Of a DNA stretch of 64,000 bases, positions 34,196 through 44,400 are shown in pieces. The DNA is from Amycolatopsis vancoresmycina (GTDB lineage Bacteria > Actinomycetota > Actinomycetes > Mycobacteriales > Pseudonocardiaceae), in NCBI RefSeq assembly GCF_000716785.1, contig NZ_JNYY01000008.1, forward strand, positions 434,001 to 498,000, written 5' to 3'. The notes under the pieces were generated by a model. It did not search any database and was not told the DNA's origin. It was given only the letters and a program-made list of their open reading frames with translations. A program made the position numbers and the translations under genes. Numbering within the stretch: the first letter of the stretch is position 1; each line of letters begins with the position of its first letter.

Positions 34196-35591
34196 CCCCG
34201 GTCGGAGAGGGACAGGAACCGTCCGCCGCGGGGAAGACCCCGTCACGCAGGTAGCCCAGCACCGCGGCGTTTCCGCAGGCGTTTTCCCGGGTGAAGACGC
34301 CGTGCCCGCCGGCGTCGACGGTCACCATCCGCGCCCGGGCGCCGAACGCCGCCCGCGTCTCGCGCGCGCCCGACAGCGGGGTCGCCGGGTCGCGCCGGTT
34401 CTGCACCAGCAGGACGTTCGCCGGGCCGGGGCCGCCGACGCGCACCGGCGGCTCGGCGCGCTCGACGGGCCAGAACGCGCACGGGTTCACGTTCGCCGCG
34501 GCCGGGCCGAACATCGGGTGCGCCGTCCGTGCACGCTCGACCGCGCGCTGGTAGTAGCCGACCGCCTCGGGCCAGTCGGCGTCGTTGCAGATGACCTGGA
34601 GCTGGAGTGCGGCGCGGTTGTCGCCGTCGAGCGGGCCGGCCGCGGCGCGCGCGGTGCCGGCCCATTCCCGGGCCAGTGCCGGGAAGAACGCGTCGTCGTA
34701 GAGCCCGTTCCAGGTGTCCGACCGGAACTCCGGCCCGCGGACGGCGGCGAGCTCGGAGAACTTCACCGTCACCGCCGCCGGCGTCCGCCCCAGGTGGTAG
34801 CGGTCGTCGCGCTGGGCGGCCCAGGCGGCGAAGTCCGGGAAGCGGTCGTCGAACCCTTCGGCGAACCGCTGGTTGGCGCGCACGTCGAGGCCGCGCGGCC
34901 CGAGGACGCTGTCGAGCACGACCCGGTCGGTGCGGCCGGGGAACATCGACGCGTAGGCGGCGCCGAGGTAGCTGCCGTAGGAGACGCCGTAGTAGGAGAT
35001 CTTCCACTCCCCCAGCGCTTCCCGGATCCGGTCGAGATCGCGGGCGGTGTTCGCGGTCGTCATGTGCGGCAGCAGGTCCCTTGTGGACGCACGACCGCAC
35101 TTCTCCGCCACGGCACGCGCTTTCGCGGCGGTGGCGGCGACGTCCCGCGGCCCGTCCGCGTACGGGCCGAGGACCGCGCCGCGCTCCTCCGGCGTCGTCA
35201 TGCCGCACGTCACCGGCGTGCTGTAACCGGTGCCGCGGGGGTCGAAGCCGATGACGTCGTAGGCGTCCGGCAGGCCGGAGCCGCCTACCCGCTGCAGCAG
35301 CTGGGCGGGCATGGCGAGCCCGGGACTGCCCGGCCCCCCGGGGTTCATCAGCAGCACCCCTCGCTTCTTGCCGGGGACGGCCGCGTGGCGGGAGATCGTC
35401 AGCTCGATGCTGCGTTCCGGGTGCGCGTAGTCGAGCGGAACGCGCAGGGTGGCGCATTCGAGCCCCGCCGTCGGCGACGGCGACATGCCGTAGTCCGGGC
35501 AGGGGGTCGTCCAGTGCAGGTTCGGCGCCGCCGCGGCCGGAGGTGCCGCGAGCAGGGGCAGAAAGGCCAGCGCGATCAGGGTTTTCCGCAT
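34179..35591 (-). CDS. Secreted alpha/beta hydrolase, tripeptidyl-aminopeptidase type
   Basis: A 470-residue protein with a signal peptide (positively charged start, MRKTLIALAFLPLLAAPPAAA, cleavage after about residue 22). The MNPGGPGSPG oxyanion segment, nucleophile GVSYGS (Ser204) and a C-terminal TAP-like domain with QNRRDPATP and GGHGVF (Asp and His of the triad) match the exported peptidase/esterase family common in Streptomyces. It probably trims peptides outside the cell; the exact substrate is not evident. The stop falls just beyond the PAP2-like stop. Confidence 0.88.
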   Translation of the reverse strand: MRKTLIALAFLPLLAAPPAAAAPNLHWTTPCPDYGMSPSPTAGLECATLRVPLDYAHPERSIELTISRHAAVPGKKRGVLLMNPGGPGSPGLAMPAQLLQRVGGSGLPDAYDVIGFDPRGTGYSTPVTCGMTTPEERGAVLGPYADGPRDVAATAAKARAVAEKCGRASTRDLLPHMTTANTARDLDRIREALGEWKISYYGVSYGSYLGAAYASMFPGRTDRVVLDSVLGPRGLDVRANQRFAEGFDDRFPDFAAWAAQRDDRYHLGRTPAAVTVKFSELAAVRGPEFRSDTWNGLYDDAFFPALAREWAGTARAAAGPLDGDNRAALQLQVICNDADWPEAVGYYQRAVERARTAHPMFGPAAANVNPCAFWPVERAEPPVRVGGPGPANVLLVQNRRDPATPLSGARETRAAFGARARMVTVDAGGHGVFTRENACGNAAVLGYLRDGVFPAADGSCPSPTGVTSTR

Positions 35592-35624
35592 GCCCCGAGC
35601 GTGGTCCGTTCACTCGCCGCCGAC

Positions 35625-35667
35625 GTCAGCCCAGGGACCGGGGTTGCGCCTCCGCCCCCGGGCTGAC
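35625..35667 (-). terminator. Stem-loop after the serine protease gene
   Basis: GTCAGCCC (35625-35632) pairs with GGGCTGAC (35660-35667), with further G/C pairing inside the loop, starting 8 nt past the protease stop on the minus strand. A likely terminator for the protease transcript. Confidence 0.6.
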
Positions 35668-35674
35668 GCGGGGG

Positions 35675-36556
35675 TCACGCGGCTTGCGCGCGGTTGTACA
35701 GGTTCTGCGCGTCGGCGCCGAAGTACGGGCCGAACATGTAGCCGGGCAGGAAGTTGTAGCCGAAGCTGTTCACCGAAGCCTGCACGCCGGTGCCGGTGGC
35801 CTCGTTGAAGGACAGGAACCACGGGCCGCCGCTGGAGCCGCCGGTCATGTTGCAGTTCATGCCGTGGTCCTTGGTGAGCAGGAAGTCGGTGAAGGTGCTG
35901 CCGCTGCAGTAGATCAGCTTCGTACCGTCGTAGGGCGAGGCGGCGGGGTAGCCGAAGGTGTACATGTTCTGGTTCTTGGGCTGGTTGAAGGCGATCCCCT
36001 GGGCACCGACGACATCGGTCAGCCGCTGCGAGTTGAGCGGGCTGACGACGGCCATGCCGACGTCGTAGTTGATGTCCTCACCGGCTTCCCACTGCGGCGT
36101 GGTGAGGGTGGTCTTCGCGGCCCACTGGCCGTAGGGGGCGTTGCCGTTGTTGTAGCCGGGGACGAAGACCCACTGGGTGTGCCAGGTGCCCTGGTACTTC
36201 ACGCAGTGCCCGGCGGTGACGACGACGCTGCCGTTGGCGCTGGTGACGGCGTCCCCGGAGCAGGACGCTTTCTGGCCGTTGAAGAGGAAGAAGACGCGCC
36301 CGGCGGTCTGGGTGACCTTGCCGCCGCCGGTCCAGGCGCCCCCGCCGTTCGGGATGCTCCGGATGACGGCGCTCGGCCCCTTGGCCACGTCTTTCGGCGT
36401 GATCTTCGGAGCTGCGACGAGGGAGTCCATGGGGACGGCCGCCCGCATGGCGTCGGGCGTCCAGAAGGGTTTCGTCGCGGCCTGGGCGGGTGCGCCGACC
36501 AGGGCGAGCGCGAGGGAGAGGATGGCGGTGACCACCGCGGCTTTCGTGTGCTTCAA
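35675..36556 (-). CDS. Secreted trypsin-like serine protease
   Basis: A 293-residue chymotrypsin-fold protease with a signal peptide (residues 1 to about 27, ALALVGAPAQA then cleavage). The triad is His117 (VVVTAGHC), Asp165 (INYDVGMAVV) and Ser242 (GGSSGGPW). Start is TTG 36556, chosen because GGAAGG precedes it by 9 nt and it gives a correct signal peptide; upstream GTG or ATG codons in frame would only add a long unrelated sequence. It is secreted and probably acts on peptides or cell-envelope proteins. Confidence 0.85.
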   Translation of the reverse strand: MKHTKAAVVTAILSLALALVGAPAQAATKPFWTPDAMRAAVPMDSLVAAPKITPKDVAKGPSAVIRSIPNGGGAWTGGGKVTQTAGRVFFLFNGQKASCSGDAVTSANGSVVVTAGHCVKYQGTWHTQWVFVPGYNNGNAPYGQWAAKTTLTTPQWEAGEDINYDVGMAVVSPLNSQRLTDVVGAQGIAFNQPKNQNMYTFGYPAASPYDGTKLIYCSGSTFTDFLLTKDHGMNCNMTGGSSGGPWFLSFNEATGTGVQASVNSFGYNFLPGYMFGPYFGADAQNLYNRAQAA

Positions 36557-36669
36557 GACGCCCCACCTTCCGGAGAAGTGAATCGTCGCAAAGGCGACAC
36601 AACGACTCGAAAGTAGTTGGCCGTGTACACAGAGCACAGCCGCCGTCCGGCCTAACGCTCTCGGTCCGG

Positions 36670-39600
36670 TCAGCCGTTCTCGAGTTCGAGACCCACTCGG
36701 GCCTCCTGCAGGCGGATGAACTGGTCGACGACCTCGGCCACGCCGGGATGTTCGCCCGGTCGGAGAGCGGGCAGGACCGACGGCCAATCGTTCGACTGCG
36801 CCACTTCCGCGAGGAGGCGTGATCGAGCGGGCTCCCCCACGCGACCGGCCATCGCCACCAAAGCCGAACTCCTCCAGAACGGCTGGAGGGAAGTACCGGC
36901 AAGGTGCAGTGCCCGTTCGAGGTCGTGCTCGGCCAATCGTTCCAGGAAAATCACAGCCTCCCTCGGGCGCTGCTGCACGCCGAGACCAGCAAGCACCTCG
37001 AGGCCATCGACGTACCCGGCGGCACCCATTCCCTCGGCGAGTGATTCCGTCAGCCGGGACGCGGCTGCTTCATCGCCGGCTTGGCTGCACACAATCTCGA
37101 CTGCCGCCTGAATCCGGCCTGCTTTGCACAATTCTTTGACAACGGACTCGCAAGCACGCTTGCGTGCATGAGGTTCTTCGATGTTTCGGGCGATCTCGAG
37201 TGCTTGGCCCGGAAGACCGGCGGCACAGTAGACCTCGACCACTCGTGGCATCTCAGATTCGCGAGGAGGAGTTTCAGCCACGCGGCCACCGAATTCTTGG
37301 ACGACGCGGCACACTTCTTCCTCCGCTCCGGCAACACGGTGCCGACGAAGCAGAGCAACCATGACCTTGGCCATCAAAAAAGTGCTATCCAGTCGCAGAC
37401 CCATGTGTTCGGCCAATTCCATATCACCCGACTCGGCCAGCAACTCAGCGATCCCCGAAAAAATGTGCCGCTCCACCCCGGAGGCTAGGGTGATCCGGGC
37501 GAACCGTTCGGCAGCAGGCACATCGTTTGCCGCTACGACGAAGTCCGCGACGCGCCGGAAGGATTGTTTGTAGCCGTGTTCGTTGCCCAGGCTGCGGGCG
37601 ACTGATTCGGCATCCGATGCCAGATTCTCCGCCGTCGAGGCGTCGCCGGCCTTCAGCAGGCCTTCGGCGATCACCGTCATGGCAGCTGCGCGGATTTCCG
37701 TACGGGCGTATGGCCGCCACTCTTCGGATTTGTTCGCGAGCAGTTCCATCGCTCGCTCGGCTTCGTTGTGCGCAGCGAGTGACTCGAGAACAAGGAACAA
37801 TCCACGCCTGCCGTTGACGGGTGACACGAACTCGAGGAGCGACTCCGCGAAGTCGACGCTGTCCTGGCTGATGGCCAGCTCGATGAGGTCGCCCACGTTC
37901 CGCTCACGTCGAGTCGGGTCAGTGAGGCCGAACACTTTCTCCTTGGCGCGTCCGAGGTCGGCGTGGGCCAGGTCTTCCAGCTCCAGCGAGAACTCGATCT
38001 CCGGCGCGGCCGTGCCTGCCAACGCAACGAGGTCAGCTGCCTCTTCCGGTTTACTGTCGTCCCGGAGCCGGCGCGCAGCTCGCTTGATCACGCCGGCGCG
38101 AAGAGGAGGATCGAAGTTTTCGGCGACGGCGACCGCCCGCGCTGCTTCTCCTTGCTCGATCAGCCTGCGAGCCACGAAGTAGCGCGTATTGGTCCTCGCT
38201 TTGGTGTCCGATATCTCGTCGGCGGCGGCCAGCATCGAGGCCACGTCGGTCAACGGACGCGGAGCCGACAACGCGAGCACTGCCCGCCTGCGCCAGCCCG
38301 GATTCGGGATGGCTTCGGCCAACGCCATGGCCCGCGGGAGATCACCGGTGGCAGCAAGCTCGGTGACAAGGCACTGGGTGACGGTCGGAAACCCTGCTTC
38401 GTCGACGACCTCGGCCACGATCCGCTCGGCCCGGTCGGCTTGCCCGGCCGGCACCAGCACTTCGACCAGCGCGAAGACCGCGTCGGCCCGCCGGCCCGGT
38501 TCCGAGATCGAACGGGCGAGCGCCTCCGCACGGTCGAATTCGCCCAGCCGCGCCCAAAGCGCCGGCAAGCGCGCCGGGGTCCGGGCGTTCCGGGCTTCCA
38601 AGTCATCGCGGTGCATCGACAGCTTGAGCAGACCTAGCACGTCGGGCTGGGCCGACGTGGAGACCTCCGCGTGGGCGGCCGCGATCTCCGCCTGAGCCGC
38701 AGCTTCACCACCGGAGACCGCCAGGAGCCGCTCCTGCCGCGCCAGGTCCGTGACGCACTCGACGAGCCGCTGGAGCTGCCCGGTCTCCTGCAGGAGCCGC
38801 GGATAACCCAGCAGGAGGAACTGCGGCGTCGACACGGGCCAGCCTCGGTCCCGATACTCGTCAGCCCAGGCCATCAGGCGATCTCGGTAGGTCTGCAAAC
38901 CATCTCGGCCGAACCGGCCCGCCGCCCGGGCCTGCAGGCCCTCGTGCGCCAGCACGTAGACCTCCGGGCCGGGATGCCACCGGGCACGCCGTCGGCTGAA
39001 CGCCCGCCCCTCGACGCTGTCCAGAATCCGGTTCGCCGCATCCGCCCGCTGTCCGGCCAGCTCGACGAGGTCGTCCCGGCTCAGGCCGCCGCGGGCGGTG
39101 ACCAGGAACCCGAGCACGTCCCTGGCCTCGTCCGCCTCCGCGCCGAGGAGGCGGTCGAGGTCTCCTTTCAGCGCCAGCTCGGCCGCGGAAGCCGCGGACG
39201 AGGAAACGAGTTCTCGCACGATCGCCGGATCACGCAGGGGGTGGTCCGGGTGCAGGGCCGGCGGGATGCCGGGGTTCGGCCGTCCCGTGACGATGATCCG
39301 CATGCCGTGAGCGGGCCGGCGAGGCAGCAGGGCGGCGATGCTCCCGGCTCCGTCGTTGTCCCCCGCTCCGCGGTCCTCGTCCAGCCCGTCCACGATCAGG
39401 ATCAGCCGCTGACCGCGGCGTGCGCAGGCTTCCGCGGCCGCGTCGAGCAAGCCCGGGAATCCCGACGCGCCGGTGTTTTCCGGGAGCGGGATACCCAGTA
39501 CTTCGGCCAGCTGCAGGTTGACCTCGGTCAGGAAGCCCGCTCGGCTGTCGGCTTCGGTGTCCGCCGCCCGGACGAAGAAGGCGACCAGCCGGACTTCCTC

Positions 39601-39915
39601 GGGCGGATCGAGCACGAACGACGCCATGAGCGCGGTCTTGCCGCTCCAGGCGTCGGCCCGCCACCACGCGCAGGACCGCGAGTCGTCAGCCAGGCAGAAC
39701 CGTTTCAGCTCGGCCAGCTCGGTCTCCCGGCCGACGAGCTCGTCCGGAGCGAGCTCGCGCACTTTTCCCAGGTACCACGACTTCGCCGCGCCACTTCCGC
39801 CGTAGTGGAAGTCGCCCGCCACGTACCCGACCTGGACGATGTCGCCGGTGCTGCCGTCACCGGCGGAAACCGAGTTCGCGAACCTGGTCGGCTCGGTTTC
39901 CGCCGGCTGGGTCAT
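36670..39915 (-). CDS. NACHT/STAND NTPase with helical repeats and RHIM-like N-terminal motif
   Basis: A 1081-residue protein. Residues 20-40 (GDGSTGDIVQVGYVAGDFHY) carry a VQVG core at 27-30, resembling RHIM-type amyloid signalling motifs. The NTPase has Walker A ADAWSGKT (87-94) and Walker B LILIVDGLDED (171-181). From about residue 380 onward come many short helical repeats rich in Ala, Leu and Glu (ALARSISEPGRR style), a sensor-like solenoid. STAND proteins act in bacterial immunity and programmed death as switches. No effector gene is adjacent, and the codon use and GC of the 3' half are somewhat lower than neighbours. Confident on the family, not on the trigger. Confidence 0.82.
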   Translation of the reverse strand: MTQPAETEPTRFANSVSAGDGSTGDIVQVGYVAGDFHYGGSGAAKSWYLGKVRELAPDELVGRETELAELKRFCLADDSRSCAWWRADAWSGKTALMASFVLDPPEEVRLVAFFVRAADTEADSRAGFLTEVNLQLAEVLGIPLPENTGASGFPGLLDAAAEACARRGQRLILIVDGLDEDRGAGDNDGAGSIAALLPRRPAHGMRIIVTGRPNPGIPPALHPDHPLRDPAIVRELVSSSAASAAELALKGDLDRLLGAEADEARDVLGFLVTARGGLSRDDLVELAGQRADAANRILDSVEGRAFSRRRARWHPGPEVYVLAHEGLQARAAGRFGRDGLQTYRDRLMAWADEYRDRGWPVSTPQFLLLGYPRLLQETGQLQRLVECVTDLARQERLLAVSGGEAAAQAEIAAAHAEVSTSAQPDVLGLLKLSMHRDDLEARNARTPARLPALWARLGEFDRAEALARSISEPGRRADAVFALVEVLVPAGQADRAERIVAEVVDEAGFPTVTQCLVTELAATGDLPRAMALAEAIPNPGWRRRAVLALSAPRPLTDVASMLAAADEISDTKARTNTRYFVARRLIEQGEAARAVAVAENFDPPLRAGVIKRAARRLRDDSKPEEAADLVALAGTAAPEIEFSLELEDLAHADLGRAKEKVFGLTDPTRRERNVGDLIELAISQDSVDFAESLLEFVSPVNGRRGLFLVLESLAAHNEAERAMELLANKSEEWRPYARTEIRAAAMTVIAEGLLKAGDASTAENLASDAESVARSLGNEHGYKQSFRRVADFVVAANDVPAAERFARITLASGVERHIFSGIAELLAESGDMELAEHMGLRLDSTFLMAKVMVALLRRHRVAGAEEEVCRVVQEFGGRVAETPPRESEMPRVVEVYCAAGLPGQALEIARNIEEPHARKRACESVVKELCKAGRIQAAVEIVCSQAGDEAAASRLTESLAEGMGAAGYVDGLEVLAGLGVQQRPREAVIFLERLAEHDLERALHLAGTSLQPFWRSSALVAMAGRVGEPARSRLLAEVAQSNDWPSVLPALRPGEHPGVAEVVDQFIRLQEARVGLELENG

Positions 39916-39989
39916 CGACGATCCTCCCGGTCACGTCCACTGGCTCTCCCCGGCGTCGCTGCGGGAACGCCCGGTGTTACGCCAGAGGA

Positions 39990-41498
39990 TCAGACGACCG
40001 CGAGCGGCAGCGCCGTCGGGTGGACCGGGGCCGGCAGGTCCGACGCGCCCGTCAGGTACGTGTCCACCGCGTTGGCCACCGAACGGCCCTCCGCGATCGC
40101 CCACACCACCAGCGATGCTCCCCGGTGCGCGTCACCACACACGAACACCCCCGGCGTCTCCGTCTGCCAGTCCGCGCCGCACGAGAGCGTGCCGCGGCGG
40201 GTCAACGACAGTCCCAGGCCGTCGAGCAGGGGCATCTGCTCCACGCCCTCGAAGCCGATTGCCAGCAGGACCAGGTCCGCCGGGAGCGTCTCGACCTCAT
40301 CGTTGATCGGGATCACCTCGCGGCGGCCGGTGGCCGGGTCCTTCTGCACCCGGACCTGCTGCAGCTCGACCGCCGTCACGCGGCCCTCGTCGGACCCCAC
40401 GAACCGGCGCACCGCCACCGCGAACTTGCGCTCGCCCGACTCCTCGTGCGCCGGGTACGTGCGCAGGATGTACGGCCACGTCGGCCACGGTGACCGGTCG
40501 TCGTCGCGGGCGGAGGGCGGCATCGGGTACTGGTCGAGCTGCGTCACCGACAGCGCGCCCTGGCGGGTGGCCGTTCCGTACGAATCCGCGCCCGTGTCGC
40601 CGCCGCCGATGATCAGCACGTGCTTGCCGTGGGCGTCGATTGCGGGCGGGCCGTCGCCCTCGACGAACTTGTTCGCCGGGACCAGGTGCTCCATCGCCAG
40701 GTGGATGCCCGCCAGCTCGCGGCCCGGGGTCGTCGTGTCGTCGCGGCCGCGCAGGGCACCCACCGCCAGGACCACCGCGTCGTACTGCGCGCGCAGGTCC
40801 TCCACCGACAGGTCGACGCCGACCTCGCAGCCCGTCACGAACCGGGTGCCCTCCTTGCGCAGCTGCGCCAGGCGCCGGTCGAGGACCTTCTTCTCCATCT
40901 TGAACTCGGGAATGCCGTAGCGCAGCAGCCCGCCGAGGCGGTCGTCGCGCTCGAACACCGTCACCTCGTGGCCGGCGCGGGTCAGCTGCTGCGCCGCCGC
41001 GAGGCCGGCCGGACCGGAGCCGACGATCGCCACGCGGCGGCCACTGGACACTTCGGACACCTGCGGCTGGACGTAGCCCGCTTCCCAGGACTGGTCGGCG
41101 ATCGTCTGCTCGACGCGCTTGATCGCCACCGGGCCGCCCGACAGCGGCGAAATCGACAGCACGCAGCCCGCCTCGCACGGCGCCGGGCACAGCTTCCCGG
41201 TGAACTCGGGGAAGTTGTTGGTCGCGTGCAGCCGGTCGCTCGCCGCGGCCCAGTCGCCGCGGCGGACCAGGTCGTTCCACTCCGGGATCAGGTTGCCCAG
41301 CGGGCAACCGGAGCCGCCGGAGTGGCAGAACGGGATGCCGCAGTCCATGCACCGCGACGCCTGCTTGCGCACCTTTTCGTTGCGCTCGCCCGGGTCGACG
41401 TCCGCGTAGACCTCGCCCCACGAGGAAAGCCTTTCCTCGTAGGACTTCTTCTTCGGCTCTTCGCGCTCGAACTTCAGGAAACCGGTCGGGTCAGCCAC
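39990..41498 (-). CDS. gltD: Glutamate synthase small (beta) subunit
   Basis: A 502-residue flavoprotein that passes electrons from NADPH to the large subunit. Two cysteine clusters (CMDCGIPFCHSGGSGCPLGNLIPEW and CPAPCEAGCVL) hold [4Fe-4S] centres, then FAD (VAIVGSGPAGLAAAQQL) and NADPH (VLIIGGGDTGADSYGTA) folds follow. Start GTG 41498 overlaps the gltB stop by 8 nt and matches the usual N-terminus ADPTGFLKF; the longer frame to 41543 only reads into gltB. It is cotranscribed with gltB. Confidence 0.95.
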   Translation of the reverse strand: MADPTGFLKFEREEPKKKSYEERLSSWGEVYADVDPGERNEKVRKQASRCMDCGIPFCHSGGSGCPLGNLIPEWNDLVRRGDWAAASDRLHATNNFPEFTGKLCPAPCEAGCVLSISPLSGGPVAIKRVEQTIADQSWEAGYVQPQVSEVSSGRRVAIVGSGPAGLAAAQQLTRAGHEVTVFERDDRLGGLLRYGIPEFKMEKKVLDRRLAQLRKEGTRFVTGCEVGVDLSVEDLRAQYDAVVLAVGALRGRDDTTTPGRELAGIHLAMEHLVPANKFVEGDGPPAIDAHGKHVLIIGGGDTGADSYGTATRQGALSVTQLDQYPMPPSARDDDRSPWPTWPYILRTYPAHEESGERKFAVAVRRFVGSDEGRVTAVELQQVRVQKDPATGRREVIPINDEVETLPADLVLLAIGFEGVEQMPLLDGLGLSLTRRGTLSCGADWQTETPGVFVCGDAHRGASLVVWAIAEGRSVANAVDTYLTGASDLPAPVHPTALPLAVV

Positions 41499-44400
41499 GA
41501 GCGGCCTCCATGATCGCTTCGTCGACGTCGCGGCCGGCGGCACGGGCCGCCTTCGCCGCGTCCAGGACCCGCTGGTAGTCGCGCGGCATCACCTTGGTGA
41601 ACGCCACGGAGCGGCGCGGCCAGTCGCCGAGCAGCGAGGCCGCCACCGCGGAGCGGGTGAGATCGTAGTGCTGCTGCACGGTTTTCTTCAGCCACGCCAG
41701 GTCGTCCGCGGTCGGCCGCAGCAGGTCCACCATGTCCTGGTTGACCTTCTTCGCGTCGACGTCGAGGACGAAGGCGATGCCGCCGGACATGCCGGCCGCC
41801 AGGTTGCGCCCGGTCGGGCCGAGGACCACCGCGCGGCCGCCGGTCATGTACTCGAAGGCGTGGTCGCCGACGCCTTCGGCGACGACCGTGGCGCCGGAGT
41901 TGCGGACGCAGAAGCGTTCGCCGACCTGGCCGCGCAGGAAGATCTCGCCGCCGGTGGCGCCGTAGGCGATCGTGTTGCCCGCGATCGTCTGCGCCTCGGC
42001 CGCGAACGCCGCCTCCGGGTCGGGGCGGACGACGATCCGGCCGCCGGAAAGACCCTTGCCGACGTAGTCGTTCGCGTCGCCGACCATGTCGAGGGTGATG
42101 CCGCGCGGCAGGAACGCGCCGAGCGACTGGCCCGCCGACCCGGTGAGCGTGACGTTGATCGTGTCCTCGGGCAGGCCTTCCCCGCCGTAGCGGCGGGTGA
42201 TCTCCGAGCCGAGCAGCGTGCCGACGGTCCGGTTGACGTTGCGCACCGGCAGCTCGATGTTCACGTGGTGCGCGTCTTCCAGCGCCGCCTCGGCGAGCTG
42301 GATGAGCGTGCGGTCCAGAGCGTGCTCGAGGCCGTGGTCCTGGCCCCGGGTGCGCCGCTTCGCGCCGCCGTACGGGGTCTCCTGCGGCATCTCGAAGATC
42401 GGCGCCAGGTCCAACCCGGACGCTTTCCAGTGGTCGACGGCCTCGTCGGTGTTCAGCAGCTCGGCGTGGCCGATGGCCTCGTCGAGAGTGCGGAAGCCCA
42501 GCGCCGCCAGGGTTTCCCGGACTTCTTCGGCGACGAACTTGAAGAAGTTCACCACGTGCTCGACCTGACCGGTGTAGCGCTTGCGGAGCTCCGGGCTCTG
42601 CGTGGCGACGCCGACCGGGCAGGTGTCGAGGTGGCAGACGCGCATCATGATGCAGCCCGCGACGACGAGCGGCGCCGTCGCGAAGCCGTACTCCTCGGCG
42701 CCGAGCAGCGCCGCGATCACGACGTCCCGCCCGGTCTTCATGGCGCCGTCCACCTGCACGGTGATCCGGTCGCGCAACCCGTTGAGCAGCAACGTCTGCT
42801 GGGTCTCGGCGAGGCCGATCTCCCACGGCGTGCCCGCGTGCTTGAGCGAGTTCATCGGGGACGCGCCGGTGCCGCCGTCGTGCCCGGAGATGAGCACGAC
42901 GTCCGCGTGCGCCTTGGACACGCCCGCCGCGACCGTGCCGACGCCCAGCGAGGACACCAGCTTCACGTGGATGCGGGCGTGCTCGTTGGCGTTCTTGAGG
43001 TCGTGGATCAGCTGGGCCAGGTCCTCGATGGAGTAGATGTCGTGGTGCGGCGGCGGGGAAATGAGGCCGACACCCGGCGTCGAGTGCCGGGTCCGCGCGA
43101 TCCACGGGTACACCTTGTTCGGCGGCAGCTGGCCGCCCTCGCCGGGCTTCGCGCCCTGCGCCATCTTGATCTGGATGTCGTCGGCGTTCACCAGGTATTC
43201 GCTGGTGACGCCGAAGCGGCCCGACGCGACCTGCTTGATCGCGCTGCGGCGCTCGGGGTCGTAGAGCCGCTCGGGGTCTTCGCCGCCCTCGCCGGTGTTG
43301 GACCGGCCGCCGATCCGGTTCATCGCGATGGCCAGGGTTTCGTGCGCCTCGGCCGAAATCGAGCCGTACGACATCGCGCCGGTGTTGAAGCGCTTGAAGA
43401 TCGCTTCGGCGGGCTCGACCTCGTCCAGCGGCACCGGCTCACGGACGCCGTCCTTGAACGAGAAGAGGCCGCGCAGCGTGCCACCTTCGCGGTAGAGGCG
43501 GTGCACCTCGTCGGTGTACTTGCGGTACACCTCGTCGCGGCCGGTCTTGGACGCGTGCTGCAGCAGGAACACCGTCTCCGGCGTGAACAGGTGCAGCTCG
43601 CCCTCGCGGCGGTAGGCGTACTCGCCGCCGGTCTCGAGTCCACGGTGGACCCGATCGGTGGGGTTGTCCGGGTACGCGCGGCGGTGGCGCGTCGCGACCT
43701 CTTCGGCGAGCACCTCGAGGCCGACGCCGCCGAGCTTCGACGACGTCCCGGTGAAGTACTCGTCGAGCAGGTCCTGGCTCAGGCCGAGGGATTCGAAGAC
43801 CTGGGCGGCGGTGTAGGCGCCGACCGTGGAGATGCCCATCTTGGACATGATCTTCAGGACGCCCTTGACCAGCGCCTGCACGTAGTTGCGGATCGCCTTG
43901 GCCGGCTCGATGCCGGTGACCGCGCCCTGCCCGATCATGTCTTCGATGGTTTCGAAGGCCAGGTACGGGTTGACCGCGGCGGCGCCGTAGCCGAGCAGCA
44001 GCGCGATGTGGTGCACCTCGCGCGCGTCGCCGGATTCGACGACCAGCGCGACGCGCAGGCGTTCCTTGGTGCGGACCAGGTGGTGGTGGACCGCCGACAC
44101 GAGCAGCAGCGACGGGATCGGCGCCATCCGGTGGTCGGAGTCGCGGTCGGACAGCACCAGCGTGCGCGCGCCGGCCGCGATGGCCTCGGACGCTTCACGC
44201 CGGACGCGCTCGATCGCACCAGCCAGCGCCTCCGCGCCACCATCCACTTCGTACAGTCCGGAAAGGACACTGCACGCGAAGCCCGGCAGGTCGCCGTCGT
44301 CGTTGATGTGGATGAGTTTCGCGAGCTCGTCGTTGTCGATGACCGGGTACGGCAGCTTGAGATGGCGGCAGGACGCCGGCCCCGGGGCCAGCAGGTTGCG

